Part shown: positions 1-12,760 of the stretch, one piece after another | How positions within the stretch are numbered: position 1 is the stretch's first letter | How the letters are laid out: every line of letters starts with the position of its first letter | Source of the DNA: Sipunculus nudus | Taxonomy: Eukaryota > Annelida > Sipuncula > Golfingiida > Sipunculidae | Assembly: GCA_026874595.1 (NCBI GenBank) | Contig: CM049309.1 | Span: forward strand, 73,208,426-73,272,425 | Direction of reading: 5' to 3' | Length of the DNA: 64,000 bases | Program-made: the position numbers and the translations under genes | The notes under the pieces: generated by a model | The model's input: only the letters and a program-made list of their open reading frames with translations | Databases searched by the model: none | What the model was told of the DNA's origin: nothing

Positions 1-534
1 AAGATGATATAGATGATATTAATGAGGTGGTTTTAACAAATGTGTCAATCACAGATAAGAAGATAGTTCCAGACTTTCTTTAACTGTGCATGATAATAGA
101 GATTCAATAAACATGATGAACATATTTTACTTCTCCGATGGTGTGCTGGATATATAGGATATGTGTGTTAAGTGGGGAATAAACAGGAGCTGAAATTCGT
201 ATAAGGACTGAGCAGATAATTTGATTATTTGGACAAAATAGAGGGTTCAGTCATCTCAACATGATTTTGCTTCATTCGTACACTGTAGATATTAAAAAAA
301 AATAGTTTCGAACATCTATTTTTTACGAGTTTTGAAATAAACAATATGATCAGACCCATTTAGAAGGACAGACAGGAAGGCAGACAGGCAGACACCGCCA
401 AATCAATGCCCCCCGGACCACCCCGACCCCGCGGGGTCAATAAAGTAAATACGTTTATCTCATGACGTTTTACCTATTTTTTACTCGACAGATCTGTAAA
501 TAGTATCATTTCATATAGGCCTGTACACAATAAA
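1..534. other. Left flank, partial Helitron-like 3' end
   Basis: No gene is seen. At about 360-445 a degenerate GACA/GGCA tetranucleotide run is followed by a GC-rich segment able to fold (GCCCCCCGG ... CCCCGCGGGG) and then AATAAAG. This order, microsatellite then GC hairpin, matches the right ends of the two pearl-like elements at 535-2126 and 34641-35495. I infer a truncated relative. The remainder is AT-rich and unremarkable. Confidence 0.35.
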
Positions 535-2126
535 ACTAGATGTGGTCGGTCGGTGGTCTTCAGAGGGCCCCGAATTTCTGCAAGTGCTGGATTAGTTTAC
601 ATGTGGGTGAAAAATTAAGCTAAATTTGAAAAAATATGACAAACAGAAGCAGGTTTTTATCCATATGCATGAGGGAAAAAATTCTACTGGATCAAATGAT
701 ATTAAAGAAGATATGTCTGAAATAATGTGTGCAATAGAAAATCAACGAATGTAATCTGTTAGCAATATTTGATTTTAAGCCAGTCTGTAATTCAATAGTT
801 CTGGGGCCCTCATAGCGACCAATGATCCCTGTGAAATTGGGAAAGCTGCAGAAGGTTGTTGTTAAGTTATTGTGTGCGAAAGAAAATCAGCCATCGGGCT
901 GTGGCGGCCATATTGGAACTCTGACAATTCTGTAATTCAATAGGTTTGGAGCCCTCATAGGTACCAATCAACCCTGTGAATTTGGGAAAGCTGCATTATG
1001 TTGATGTTGAGACAATGCGCACGAAAGAAAATCAGCGATTGGGCTGTGGCGGCCGCATTGGAATTCCGACAAGTCTGTAATTCGAAAGGTCTGGGGCCCT
1101 CATAGGTACCAAACCTCCCTGTGAATTCGGGAAAGCTGCAGTATGTTATTGTTGAGTAATCACGCACGAAAGAAAATCAGCGATTGGGCTGTGGCGGCCA
1201 TATTGGAATTTTGACAAGTCTGTAATTCGATAGGTCTGGAGCCCTCATAGGTACCAATCAACCCTGTAAATTTGGGAAAGCTGCAGTATGTTGTTGTTGA
1301 GTTATCGTGCGCGAAAGAAAATCAGCGATTGGGCTGTGGCGGCCATATTGGAATTCCGACAAGTCTGTAATTCATTAGGTCTGGAGCCCTCATAAGTACC
1401 AATCAACCCTGTGAATTTGGGAAAGCTGCAGTATGTTGTTGTTGAGTTAATGCGCACGAAAGAAAATCAGCAATTGGGCTGTGGCGGCCATATTGGAATT
1501 CCGACAAGTCTGTAATTCGATAGGTCTGGTGCCCTCATAGGTGCCAATCATCCATGTGAATTTATAAAAAGCTGCAGGATGTTGTTGTTAAGTAATCGCG
1601 CACCAAAGAAAATCAGCGATTTGGCTGTGACGGCCATATTGGAATTTCGACAAGTCTGTAATTCGATAGGTCTGGAGCCCTCATAGGTACCAATCAACCC
1701 TGTGAATATGGGAAAGCTGCAGTATGCTGTTGTTGAGTTATCGGGCGCGAAAGAAAATCAGCGATCAAGCTGTGGCGGCCATATTTGAATTCTGACAAGT
1801 CTGAAATTAGATAGGTCTGGAGCCCTCATAGGTACCAATCATCCCTGTGAATTTAGGAAAGCTGCAGTATGTTGTTGTTGCGTTATCGCGCGCGAAAAAA
1901 AATCAGCGATTGGGCTGTGGCGGCTATATTGGAATTCCGACAAGTCTGTAGTTCGACAGGTCTGTAGCCCTCATAGGTGCCAATTAACCCTGTTAATTTG
2001 GGAAAGCTGCAGTATATTGTTGTTGAGTTATCGCGCACGAAAGAAAATGTCACTGACGGAAGGACGGAAGGACGGACTGACACGGTGATCACTATAGGGC
2101 ACGCGCTTGTCAAGCGGGGCCCTAAT
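535..2126 (+). mobile_element. Pearl/Helitron-like non-autonomous element with 145-bp tandem core
   Basis: The element begins with ACTAGATGTGGTCGG, has a unique left flank of about 240 bp, then a tandem array, then a short ACGGA-type tetranucleotide run near 2050-2080. It ends in a GC-rich stem-loop (ACTATAGGGC ... GCGGGGCCCTAA). The element at 34641-35495 shares the ACTAGATGTG start and the ACTATA-plus-hairpin end, and an inverted copy at 60.1-62.1 kb shares the left flank and core. Tandem cores plus an ACGG-type microsatellite are what I recall of bivalve 'pearl' elements, thought to be Helitron-related; that assignment is inference. No coding capacity is seen. Confidence 0.7.
782..2047 (+). 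repeat. 145-bp tandem array, about 8-9 units
   Basis: The landmark GTGGCGG recurs at 901, 1046, 1191, 1336, 1481, 1626 (one mismatch), 1772 and 1917, giving a near-constant 145-bp period. Units share CTGTAATTCGATAGGTCTGG, a GGTACCAATCA segment and GGGAAAGCTGCAGTATG. Units differ at scattered sites with almost no length change, so the array has diverged without much slippage. Short ORFs predicted in it simply read the repeat. Confidence 0.93.
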
Positions 2127-4460
2127 TAATATTTCTGATAACAGTGACTGCAAATTCATGCTCAATACCACCTGGAATTCATTTAATCATAATATCACGT
2201 AGAACTATATATAAATGCCACACTCAATTACTTGATATAAATGACAAATATCATAGATATCTGAGATACAAAACCTCACAATGACAAAATTCAAACATAT
2301 AGTCATCCTAAACCGAACAATGCTAAATTACAAGCGTGTGCAGTTCTAAAAACTCCTTGTACTGGAATATAGCCTGCTCAAGTCACATTCTGTGCTCACT
2401 TTGCACCCGGTGTGGTCATGTGTGCCGCGTTCTTGAGTTTCTGACACGCCAGAGGCACTAGTGCATGACGGTTACGATCAACAAGCGATCATGAGACGGT
2501 GATCACACGTGTACGGTATCTGTCGTCACACATGTGTCACCAGACTTACGTTCATGCCGGACCGGGAGTATAGCAGAGAGAACGTTCATTTTCTGAAGTA
2601 TTAAGAAGTATAGTTAAATTATTTATTTGACACAAAAATATATAATCATGGACCCTTGCGATAATCAATATAGATATCCATGAGTCTTTGAAGGTCGCCT
2701 TTGACGAGTTCAACATATACACATATATATCTGATGCCATGGCAGTACGTGCATGAAACACTAAATGCATGCTGATTAATTGGGATACAGACCTTATACA
2801 TGTAACCCTCTTGCTGGGATGAAACCATGTTGAACTTGAATTCAACAAAAGCATTTTTCCGTAAGCTCCAGAAAAATCTGTGTTGCGTTATTTATAACAT
2901 GTAAAGTACCATCATCTGTTTTCCATTCATGTAAACGTGTCTTTTGCATAAGAACACCGGCTTATATTCATTATTGACATGAGTGGCATTAAAACTTGAG
3001 TTACACAGCCGGTCAGGTTATGTGGGTAAAGCTAATTCTTAAATGGTATATATACCGTGGTTAGCTTCATTTAATTTATTTGTTTCACGAGCTTAAGGCG
3101 CCTTTAGTATGGCGGTCAGAGCGGAGTTGTAATGCAACCATCGGGTTGATGAATCGCAGCACACATTTCTCTCGGCTTTGATTCATACATTTGTTGTCCT
3201 CGCGTAGCATAAACCAACGTTTCCTCATCATCCAGCTGATATTCCGAATCTGGACTGATCCAATGAAGAAACGATAATATTTTGGTTGGTGTGGATCCGT
3301 AATCAAGGAATATTCACAAGTGTATAGTCATTTATGCACCAAAGAATCTGGGAATATGAGCCGAATAAGTAAATGCAAACATGGTTTTGGGAGCATCCCG
3401 TAAATAGGGTCCCCCCCCTACCCCACATGGCGTAGGCTTGCGTTCCTTAGAATGCAGATTTCCAGTTTGTTGTGTGTTAAAGAAAAGCCTGATGGAGTTA
3501 TCTGTCCTGCCGTTTTACGTGTGTATAGGCCTATATCGTAACGCTTTGAAGGGCGCGGCACCAGGTATGACGTATACGATCAGACAAATACATGATTGTA
3601 TATGAGCGGGAAATTCCATGGAAAATGATCATGTGATCACACGTATCACACAAGCTTTGTGACTGTAAATAACTGATCATGTCGTTCAGTGCATGACCCA
3701 TTAGGTGACTGGATTGCAGACAAATGCTACATGTTGACATTTCAGTTCTGCGTTCTATGTACAACAAGGTCTCTCCCTGGAGAGATATAGCTGGGATCTA
3801 GGCTATAATGAGCCAACGAGCGCCCTGCAGTTCTTCAGAAAGGGGCGAGTGTACGGGAAGTATTGATTGATGATGAACTCTCGGCTGTTACAGAACTGTT
3901 CATGTGCTGGAATTGCCAAGCGTGACCCTCGAGGCGACATCTAACCAGCGTCTGTATATTCCAAAGTCAATATGGCTAATTAACGTTTGAGAGGATTCAC
4001 GGATACTTCCGATCATTCCTTAATTGTATTAAAAAGATAGTTTCTTATTTAATTTGGACGTTCTAGAAACTTCACGATTTTCACTTTTTCGGGGTTCGCG
4101 ATGGTTCCATTTTCTTGGAGTTAATTTACAGTGACATAAACAGAGTATATCCATTATTATGTTAATTATTTTGCTTTAAATTTTGATTGTCAAAACATTG
4201 TCTTAATCTTTTATTTGGACCGTATAAAATTTTACTAGTATTCCCAATAAAACATCAAGCGTAAAAAAATATTAGATGACATATACACATCCTTCTTCTC
4301 CCCCCCCCTAATAAATTGGTTTAATTTATAAGCCAAAATATATAGACGCCATGCGATATTTTATGAACGAAGACCATAAGGACCCTTATCCCATTCAAAT
4401 ATGCAAGCCCACTTCAAAACTATGACAATTATTGGAAATAATATAATAATAACAATAATA

Positions 4461-4650
4461 CAGTAGAACATGTCTTAGTTGGCACCTTAATAAAGTGGGA
4501 ACCCCTTTATAGTGGGCACTTTAGGCACATCCCTTTTTCTCCTCATTATTATTTATGTTGTTTTATTGACCTCCTTATAGTGGACACCCACAAAGTGGGC
4601 AGTCTGACCAAATCTCAAGGCTGCCCACATTAAAGAGGTTTCACGATAAT
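4461..4650. repeat. MITE-like repeat with inverted ends
   Basis: The segment starts CAGTAGAACATGTCTTAG and ends TTAAAGAGGTTTCAC, which is an approximate inverted match. Inside, variants of AAAGTGGGCA recur in both orientations. It lies in an AATAAT-rich context, so a target duplication cannot be separated from simple sequence. Probably a short non-autonomous DNA element of unknown superfamily. Confidence 0.4.
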
Positions 4651-4708
4651 AATACTAATATAATTATAAAACGGTATAAGTCATAGCGTTTCTTTTGCGG
4701 ATAGTCAG

Positions 4709-4734
4709 CCCCCCCCCCCCCCCCCCCCCCCCCC
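4709..4734. repeat. Poly-C tract (26 C)
   Basis: An uninterrupted run of about 26 cytosines. Its exact length may be unreliable in an assembly. Confidence 0.95.
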
Positions 4735-7185
4735 GTAATAAGCCTCTTTCTACTTTCTGGATCTGTTCCGGGTTCAAGTCTTCATGTAAGCCCACGTGAC
4801 ATTGGCTCGGTTTCAGGTAACAGTCACTTGACGATGAAGCATGTTTGCTCTCGCCACAGACGTTGAATATACCATTAGGTTAACGTCAATATAGGCCGCC
4901 TGTCTGTGGCCTGAAGGTGTATCTGCACAGTATTACCGAACAATTCACTACCATTCAGGCTTAACAGTGAAAAAGAATCTGTATATTAAAGATCATGTTT
5001 ACGCGTTTTGATAACAGACGATGGACCATCGCGGACGCTGTACCATCGCACAAGTTCGTAGAGTAAGCCCATATAAAATTTGAAATACGCGAGTTAATTA
5101 TGGGGCATCTCCTTTTCATAGACACAGATCGTATTGAGCACATGATTCAAACAAAACAAATAAGCAGTGGGGTGACCAAAATATAATCCTTAGATATATC
5201 TTACATTTTAGTTAACCTTGGTGGCTGGATGGCGACCAGAATGCTATGCGTGTGCAACGAACACATTTTTCGAATGTCCATGAATGCTCTGATGACGGTT
5301 TGAATCATGGTGTCTGCCAGGATACCACACGTATATTTTTCCATTACACTTGTGCAGTGATCATTCTCTCAGTTCACCATGCATGGTATCCTGACCTTTG
5401 TAAAAAAAAAAAAAACTCAGGTTTTTTTTTCTCAACGTAAACTTATCTTGCCATAGGCCTATTGATTATCTTTCGCATAAAAAAGGACCATGGAGTATTG
5501 AGCGGCAAGTACGGGACCATTTTCAGTATTTGAACCTCCCCCATAGGCCGGGAAGGCTTATTATATGTGCTGATCAGTTTATTTCTATATTAATATTTAG
5601 ATAAAAATATGTTGTGGGTTTACCGCCTTTGGTCTCACTGAGTGCAAAACCATCGATTTCAATATTTGTTTTCCTTCTTTGTTTTTCCTTTTTTTTCTTC
5701 TGTCATATTCTATTTGCGCTAGATCTACAACATTGTTAATTTTCAAAAGCTGAAATTTAGACACAATATTATTCCTAGGTCACAAATTTGTACTATATTA
5801 TTGACCTTGACCCATGGTCGTACACTCTAAAGGCTACTCCCTATTATCGCTCAGTTGCCGGGGGAAAAAGGGGGGGGGGAGGGGTTGATTGAGAGAGACT
5901 TTCAGTAATCGCTTGGCTATTACATACATCTAGTTTACTATTGTGTTATGTTCAGTGCTGGACAGCTTTGCATAAATCATGAAAGTTATATCCTTTCTAT
6001 ACGCTCGGGGTCGAAACGAACAGGGAAATAAGGAAAATGGGGAAGGGCCCCACCTATATTCGGGCTTCGACATATGGTCAAATGTGTTACCAATCTGATT
6101 TACGTAAAGCCAGTATATATCAATTTATTGTTGATTCAAAGAATATGCTGCACAATACATAGCAATGCAAAACTAATCTCGGAGCACGCTGTAGTAGCTG
6201 AAGGCATCGCTGCCTTCCAATCATGTAGTGCAAAGCGTACAGCAGGCCTTTGGTAGATTATAGATACACCAGCAGAATCAATCCAATCACGAACTACAAT
6301 TAGCCGATTAAAATGAGAAAGTTATAATTAGAGACGTGTTCACGACCAGAAGAACTTATCTAAGAACAGAATTAAAGTATTTCTGACTGATAAAAATGCA
6401 TTCATCTTATGAGTTGCTTATATTATTTATGTGGAGAATTAAGGTCACTTTCATACGTTGGGACATACACGGTCCACCATCTGTGTACATGTGCAAAATT
6501 AGTCTACTGTCGTTCACTTCACTAGGTGTATATATCCCATAATTTCGAAAAACGACCTGTGACATCCGGGTTTCAGTGTATACGCAAAAATGCAGTTATA
6601 ATGAGCCTGTCATGCAGGGTTCGACGAGGGCGCGGGGACGCGACACGAAGGTACTCCGAAGACAGCGTCCAGAGGAGAATCAATCTGCGGTGATTAGAGT
6701 GGAAAAACCCTTTCTTAACCTCACCATAAACCTCAAATCATAGTAGGATGTAATAGTGCAATTTTTGTCTGTCAATTATATATTACTTTATTCGCTTTAT
6801 ATTAAATTAATTTCACACTGATGTTGTTGACGTGTGAATAATTTAACTGCCTTCCAATTAAAAGGCTTTATAGACTGATCGTAAACAGCTTGATGAAAGA
6901 TTGTAAACGGTTGGACCCGGCGTCACAAACTGATTCGTCGGAAATTAAGCCATTTCTTATGTGAACCGTCTTACAAGGTTAGATGTTATGAGGTCAAGAC
7001 AACAATATACATATTTGAATTAGCTCTAGTCTAAAGTGGCATGTCTTTGATGCCGTTTATATTGCCCTCCTTGGATTGTTGTCTTAACTACTTGTTCGTG
7101 ATGGTCCTGGTGATATTATGCCTAGATACGTTGCCTGGAACACTGGCGATTTGGTAAACAGGATTTATTGATTTCATTGACCTAC

Positions 7186-7293
7186 CTTCCAGCAGTTCGA
7201 CGATCTGTTTGACGACCAGCTGGTCCACCTGAGTCAGGTATTCCAGACCGGGCGGACATCCAGCTACTGGCTGCGGCTTCGCCATCCATTCCA
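7186..7293 (-). CDS. Phospholipid scramblase paralog, core exon
   Basis: A 108-nt minus-strand exon bounded by a CTCCAG acceptor and a GTAGGTC donor. It encodes the signature start of the scramblase domain, including [20 protein letters not shown] and the end VELLE. It has the same length (108 nt) and phase (1-1) as the homologous exon of the complete gene at 40977-41084, and differs by a few residues (EWMAKPQPV against QWMAKPSAI). The open frame and conserved splice sites argue for a real exon, not a retrocopy. The next exon, which should encode the LTGFETNNKY-type segment, was not found between here and the left window edge. The gene may continue beyond the window or be truncated. Confidence 0.85.
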
Positions 7294-8037
7294 CTGGAGA
7301 ATTAACAGAAATGAATCAATGTGGGATAGTGAAAGTATATAATTTTAAAATTAAATAGTTTCTTCCAGAAATAATGCATTTTCACAAGCTTAATGCTTGA
7401 TCTGACTCATCGGTAATCCTTTAAATTTCTTTCCCTTGTTCTTAATTGAGTAAACTATAGTGTGGGTTACTTGGAGACTTAGGCATTTATTATAGTCAGT
7501 GGCGGTATACCGTTAATTCCAGAATCAGGCTTGCGAAATCCAGGTTTTTCTTTCCTTCTCTCGCAAGTTCACCTGCATGATACATGATATAGTCTTTATA
7601 GAGGCCATGTTTTCACACGTTTTCACGTTCTTTTGCGTGCGATCTTACTCGTCGTTTTGGCTTGAAATAACCTGTACCAATGTTTTCGCTGTATTATGCT
7701 GTGAGTATTAGTTTCTACGAGTATTTGTGTGTTTTGTCGCATGCCACCGGCGTTTATCTGCCATTACACGAACTATTTTGAGCATGTCCAAAATATTTCA
7801 ACACATAGTATCCCTCCATGTTCTCACGCGTTGTCTGCGTTACCTTGAGTTCTCATGCGTTTGTGTGCGCTTTTAAGCGTCGGCATGCGCTCAAGTCAAA
7901 CGTTTGTAGAAGTTTTCAAAACATGAGCAACAACGCAGCCAAAATGTGTGGAAAAGTATGAGGGCATCTTAACTTGTCGTGGATGCTCTCACATATAGCG
8001 ATTTCTTACGATCTTCTATGCTTTTGTTGAAAATCAA

Positions 8038-8160
8038 GCGGCGGATCCAGAATTTAGGAAAGTGGGGGGGGGGGGGTTCCAACCCAGGGGGACTCATAGA
8101 AAACTAAATAAAGGTCCCAAAATCCGCAAAGGTGGGGGGGGGGGGGCGGTTCTGAAATCG
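8038..8160. repeat. Copy of the GCGGATCCAG palindromic repeat family
   Basis: Begins GCGGCGGATCCAGAATTTAG and contains two poly-G runs around an AAAGGTCCCAAAATCC-type middle. Related sequence occurs at 12626-12760, 16755-16880, 27720-27842 and 62164-62360. The CAGNGGCGGATCCA end resembles hAT-type termini; this superfamily link is inference. Confidence 0.5.
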
Positions 8161-8749
8161 AAAACGGTTGTAGTAAATCGCAACGTATGAGGGCTCTCAT
8201 TGAGAGGTTGGGTCAACCGAGAACTGCGAGCCTGTGCCGAGCATAAACAGAAACGCTGAAAAGATCTTGGGGCAATCGCTGACGAAGAAAATTACTGAGG
8301 CAGCTTTCTGCATGCGAGAAGCTGAAACCTGATCTGTTTCTTATCTGTTTCATCTTCGATCAATCAGCCCTTATTCATTTATGAAGTGCTCACGAAAGCG
8401 TCTTGAGTGGGCGATTCCTTCGTCACGCAGACAGTATATACAAATCTGACAATGTCAGGCTATCCACAGTGTTTACACGTTAATGAAACTATATCCGTTT
8501 GTTCAGAAAAAAAAGTCCTGAACTTAAGGGGTCAATAATTTTATAAATACTTAATGCAAATTGTTGATAGTTTTGTGTAGGAAGATGTGTATAATTTGAA
8601 TATATCTGTATAATTTCATTTGTCCAGGGTTTCAACTTCCTGATTCTTGACAAGAATATATTTGCATATAGTGAAATGTGTTATATCCACTGCTGGCCAC
8701 ATGTTGTACCTTCCAGTCGGTGTCATTGGGTACGGGTGTGATGACCTTA

Positions 8750-9430
8750 CAAGTAACAGTTTCTCATAACGTTTTTCATCAGCAGGTTGTCAGTTTTTTT
8801 AAAGGTGATCATTTTACATTCGTTCCAAAACTCATTCCACTTAAACAATACTAACGACTGTACTGTTTGCGGGGAACCCGTCATAGGGTCAGGAATGTTC
8901 CAGACCAATGCGAGCGGTGCATTTTTTTTTTTTTTTTTCAGAATCGGTCTGATCCAAGATACCAAGCTCAGATAGAGAAAAAAACAGAAGAAAAGAGCGC
9001 TAAAGAAGGTAGCTGATTAGTGGAATTAGCTCTTGAGCGCATGCAAAGAGTGTAACAAATCCTATGGTGACCAAGAAGGTTCCTGTCAATTTTCCGCTGG
9101 GACTCGCGGGTACCTGGATTGTCCTGTTGAGAAGGAATGTTATCTCCGGTGTAATCCTTGCTCGCCTCAGTTCTTGCAGTCATTGGTCTGCTACTTCAAG
9201 CTTGTTGATCAATTTAACCAGTTCTTTAAAAAAAGTTTGTTTACCCTATTCACAGAACGTAGATTCTACCCTTCCCTGAAAATTCTCTTGCGATGCGTCC
9301 CCTCACCTTTCCTTTTCCATGCAGAAAGACTTGATCCATTCCTTATCAGCGGGGCTAAAGAACATCCTGTACACAGCAGGGTGTCGAACCCATCTGAACA
9401 GAGTATTATTTTGTTTTTGGCGTGAAAAGA
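8750..9430 (-). pseudogene. Degenerate coding-like stretch, family unknown
   Basis: On the minus strand a protein-like reading is interrupted by a few stops and at least one shift. Upstream pieces include FFSPADKEWIKSFCMEKER and, after stops, LQELRRARITPEI followed by a hydrophobic segment (GTFLVTIGFVTLFACA). Downstream, across a T-rich run at 8922-8939, comes NIPDPMTGSPQTVQSLVLF and further open frame to about 8747. The composition looks like decayed protein, not random sequence, but I do not recognise the family. It lies in the intron between the two visible exons of the scramblase paralog, which suggests a transposon-derived remnant. Confidence 0.3.
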
Positions 9431-10062
9431 ATGTACCAAGTCAACCCAGGGCAAACTTTAATCACACCTGTTCCCATTGGGCTGTACCCGGATGACACTT
9501 GACACCGATCGCCGTGGGCATCACACAGTATACCGACCACTGCATGGATATAGCAAATCTCACCTATGTATACTTATTCGTGTCATAAATAATTTCTGGA
9601 CCAATGAAATTTCACAGAAATTTTCAAATTATGTATATCTTGTAACACATTACCTTCCAACAATTTATATACAATACTTATTAAACTATCAACCCCTTTA
9701 GTTCGGGACGGTTTTTTTTCTGAATCAACCGATATACATGGTTTCTGGGAGAAACATAATACCTCTGCGACTTTTCTGTATTAGTGTTAATAATTTGACC
9801 TTCGATTATAAGCCTGTACGTGTGACTTTTATGATGTACCTGTTTTTTTTTCAGAACGTGTCACAATGAACGGAACCATTTGTGCATGATGCAACTTATT
9901 TTCCCAGTGACATATAAATATATTCATATGGAGGTATGCTCCTCGATTATTCTCTTAATATGATAATGTATGTTATAGAATATTTATATGGTACAGAATA
10001 TTTAATGAAGCATAATATTCACATGGTGAAGAATGATATAGAGAGATCAGAATGTAACTTAC

Positions 10063-10089
10063 TTTGCACGCCTGGTGCCCCAGGTTGAG
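10063..10089 (-). CDS. Phospholipid scramblase paralog, Pro/Gly micro-exon
   Basis: A 27-nt minus-strand exon, flanked by a TTTCAG acceptor and a GTAAGTTAC donor, encoding TQPGAPGVQ when read in phase 1-1. It resembles micro-exons 2 and 3 of the complete gene (QPGG, PPGPGVQ) and splices in frame to the exon at 7186-7293. The paralog's start codon exon was not found upstream. The short length means the call rests on splice sites, phase and the paralog match. Confidence 0.7.
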
Positions 10090-11344
10090 CTGAAATAAAT
10101 AAAAAGAACAATGATTTTGATTGAATGTACGTTATGTCAACGAGAATTAACTGAACCTCCTCTCTGTTGCACCTCTATTTACATTAAATCACCAAGATAA
10201 GCAGGTGGTGATATTTAACATAATCCCGCTATTTCTCATCACATTTTTTTGTATTTTCATGAATTTCCTAGATTTTCGTTTCGCTAAAACTGTAGTTTGT
10301 TCTACTGCTGCGAGACCATTGAATGTTGTCGATTTTCTTCTTAAACTAAAATATGATGACTTGGTTTGACATTCTGTGGATGAGAAGTTAAAGCTAAAGC
10401 TAAAGCTAAAGGAGATGAAAAATATCATGACGAAACTGACATTTTATATTTTGCAGCCATTTGGAATATTCTGAATCTGCAGCTATTATATGATATGGCG
10501 TCTGACATGGGTTGTTAGCCTCACTTGGAAAGAAGCTAACTTGAGAATGTTTATGACAAGAAACAACCAATTAGCTTGTTCCTGTAAAACATGCAGTATT
10601 AGGTTAAAACAATATTTTATTTAAGAAAAAGCAATGAAAATTAGAAAACAGGACTTCGTCCTATATTAATTTTTCTCCTCGGACTACACATAAGAACAAA
10701 TTCAACAAAATAAATACATGTGAAATCAACAATGTATGTAAAGCATAACAGAAAAATAAGTATATTTTTCAAACATTATTAAAACATTTACATTAAGGAA
10801 AGCAACCTAGAGGACTGGCAACTTACGTGCTAGGAGATCTATGTTTAATTTTATTACATCATCTGGGAAGTATTATAACATGACCGATAAATAAGTGAAT
10901 CGTTTTGTAGCTGAAATATATTTGTAGATATGGCCGCAGTATTATGGTCACAGTTGTTATAGTCGCTTGGTAATATATCTTAAATCAATTAGAAGGTTAT
11001 TTCATATCCATATAAGACCAATAAAATACACATTATTTTAAACCCTGATACAGTGTTCTTACTGAGGACATACATATTTTTTTAAAGTTTTCATTCATAT
11101 TTATATATATTTTAAAAAATAGTAAGCTATTTTAAGCAGCCAGTAACAGCCAGCCACATTTTAGCGAGATAAAATCAAACTACATGATAATATCTCAAAC
11201 ATGTCTCTGTCTATACCTTAAAACTTTACTTTACATTTTGATTAAATAAAAACTGTCAAGAAAGACATACCAGATTAAAAATGATATATAATTTAAGGGT
11301 CTTATATTAATTTTGAATGACTTTTGGTTGATTTTGAATTACCA

Positions 11345-11612
11345 ACTCACATCCAGTACTCCCCGTCCTTCCGGAATTTCATTTAGTCTAATAATGATTA
11401 TTAGATAATTTTCTAAAACATAATCATGATATTCCTGTCACTGGTATTAGAAGACTGGGGACTTATTTAAATATAAAGTATTGCACATGCAGTATTTAAT
11501 GTATTGTTTATTGATAATTCTACATTCAATATATATGTTGACCCAGCAAATATTTTTTTATTTATTCATCTTGTACAATTGATATTTCTTATTGGAATGA
11601 AAACATGTGAGG

Positions 11613-11682
<70 letters not shown>

Positions 11683-11745
11683 TTCAATTGCCTTCGCCAA
11701 ATATTTCCTGCCCCTCCTTTTCCTCAATCCTGGCTATACGCCCCC
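11345..11745. repeat. MITE-like repeat with internal (TA)n
   Basis: Starts CACATCCAGTACTCCCCGTC and ends CAATCCTGGCTATACGCCCC. Both blocks recur, in the same order and orientation, in the insertion at 60342-61706 (CACATCCAGTATTCGCCGTC ... CAATCCTGGCTACGCCCC). A TA array of about 63 bp occupies 11618-11680. Probably a non-autonomous DNA transposon copy missing part of its left end. Confidence 0.55.
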
Positions 11746-12625
11746 GATTAGGGCAAAACATACTGTATATGCGAGTCTATATATATAACCAGCGATGTAT
11801 TGGAAATATAAAGACTACTCACTCGTGGTTACCGGTTGACTCATATTGCTGTGTTCTGTCAACTCCTACTTCTTTGCAGGATTATATCATAAACAATCTG
11901 GAATGAGAAATAAAAATATATCAGTTTCTATATGGTCATTAAAGGACAACGGAAAAGCAATAAAGGAGAATTTCAATGGATATGATTATTATAACTATAC
12001 TTATTATATTGCTGGTTGATAGCACTTGCTTCCAATTCAGAACTGATACAGGTGATCTGGTTGGTCTAAATAATAAGTCTTGACCATATGCCCTGACAAG
12101 TCATGACACACATGTACATCTTAGACCACATAAACCTCAATGTAATCCGCTCAGCCACACCATTATTTGGAAAATACATTTAAGGGTAGCTGTGTGGTTG
12201 TTGTTGTCGTTCAGTACTGAAGTTTGGAGAAGTTTGGCCAAGTTTCGGCGTTGGCAAGAAATAGTATCCAGTGGATCAAGATGTACACGTCAACACACTG
12301 TTAAAATTCTTGTGCCCTCGAAGGTACATGTACATTTCACGAAGATATGACGTCATAATCAGAATCGCGTGGTCGTCAGGATCCGGGAAATAACGTATTG
12401 ACTCGAACAATCCCCAGACAGCAGTGTCGTACTCCTGAGAGTCCGAGTGCGCAGTGTGCACATAAAGGGATAAGGGACGTATGTCATTCAGGCATAAAAT
12501 GTATGTGCGGAAACCCCTTGTGCACGTGTTTGCTTAAATGTGTGAAAAAATACTTCAAATTTGGATGACCGGGACCACTTTCAAACTTTAAAATAAAAAT
12601 ATTCACAGTTCAAGGAAACATTTCA

Positions 12626-12760
12626 CAGTGGCGGATCCAAAATATTTTTTTTAGGGTTTCAAACCAAAATTTGCGACCCTGACCCCCTTCTACCAGGACC
12701 AGAGGACCTTTTTAATAGGTTTTACTTCAGTCTTCCTGGACGTGACCCTCCCCTTTCAGC
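12626..12760. repeat. GCGGATCC-type repeat copy
   Basis: Starts CAGTGGCGGATCCAAAATAT and runs through a GACCCTGACCCCCTTC block and GGACCAGAGGACCTTTTTAA. These blocks align with the repeat at 62164-62360. Its right end is degraded. Confidence 0.45.

Larger units (their letters stand above)
2127..7185. other. About 5 kb without a recognisable gene
   Basis: I find no domain, splice-consistent exon set or RNA gene. In particular, no downstream scramblase exon (the FETNNKY-type segment) can be seen on the minus strand, although it would be expected here if the paralog's intron were short. The stretch contains a short palindromic repeat (4461-4650), a 26-base poly-C tract (4709-4734) and several shorter homopolymers. 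Confidence 0.5.

Noticed and set aside
782-2047. Array resembling a CRISPR or satellite gene cluster
   Set aside because: Units are 145 bp, contiguous and without unique spacers; the setting is eukaryotic. It is the core of a pearl-like element.
3085-3306. Minus-strand 73-residue frame with slight likeness to a scramblase exon (FMLREDNKC, LRFINPM)
   Set aside because: Residue spacing does not match the family, splice sites do not give a compatible exon, and an overlapping frame looks equally protein-like.
4741-4800. Possible tRNA (GGGTTCAAGTC segment)
   Set aside because: No acceptor or anticodon stem pairing could be built around it.
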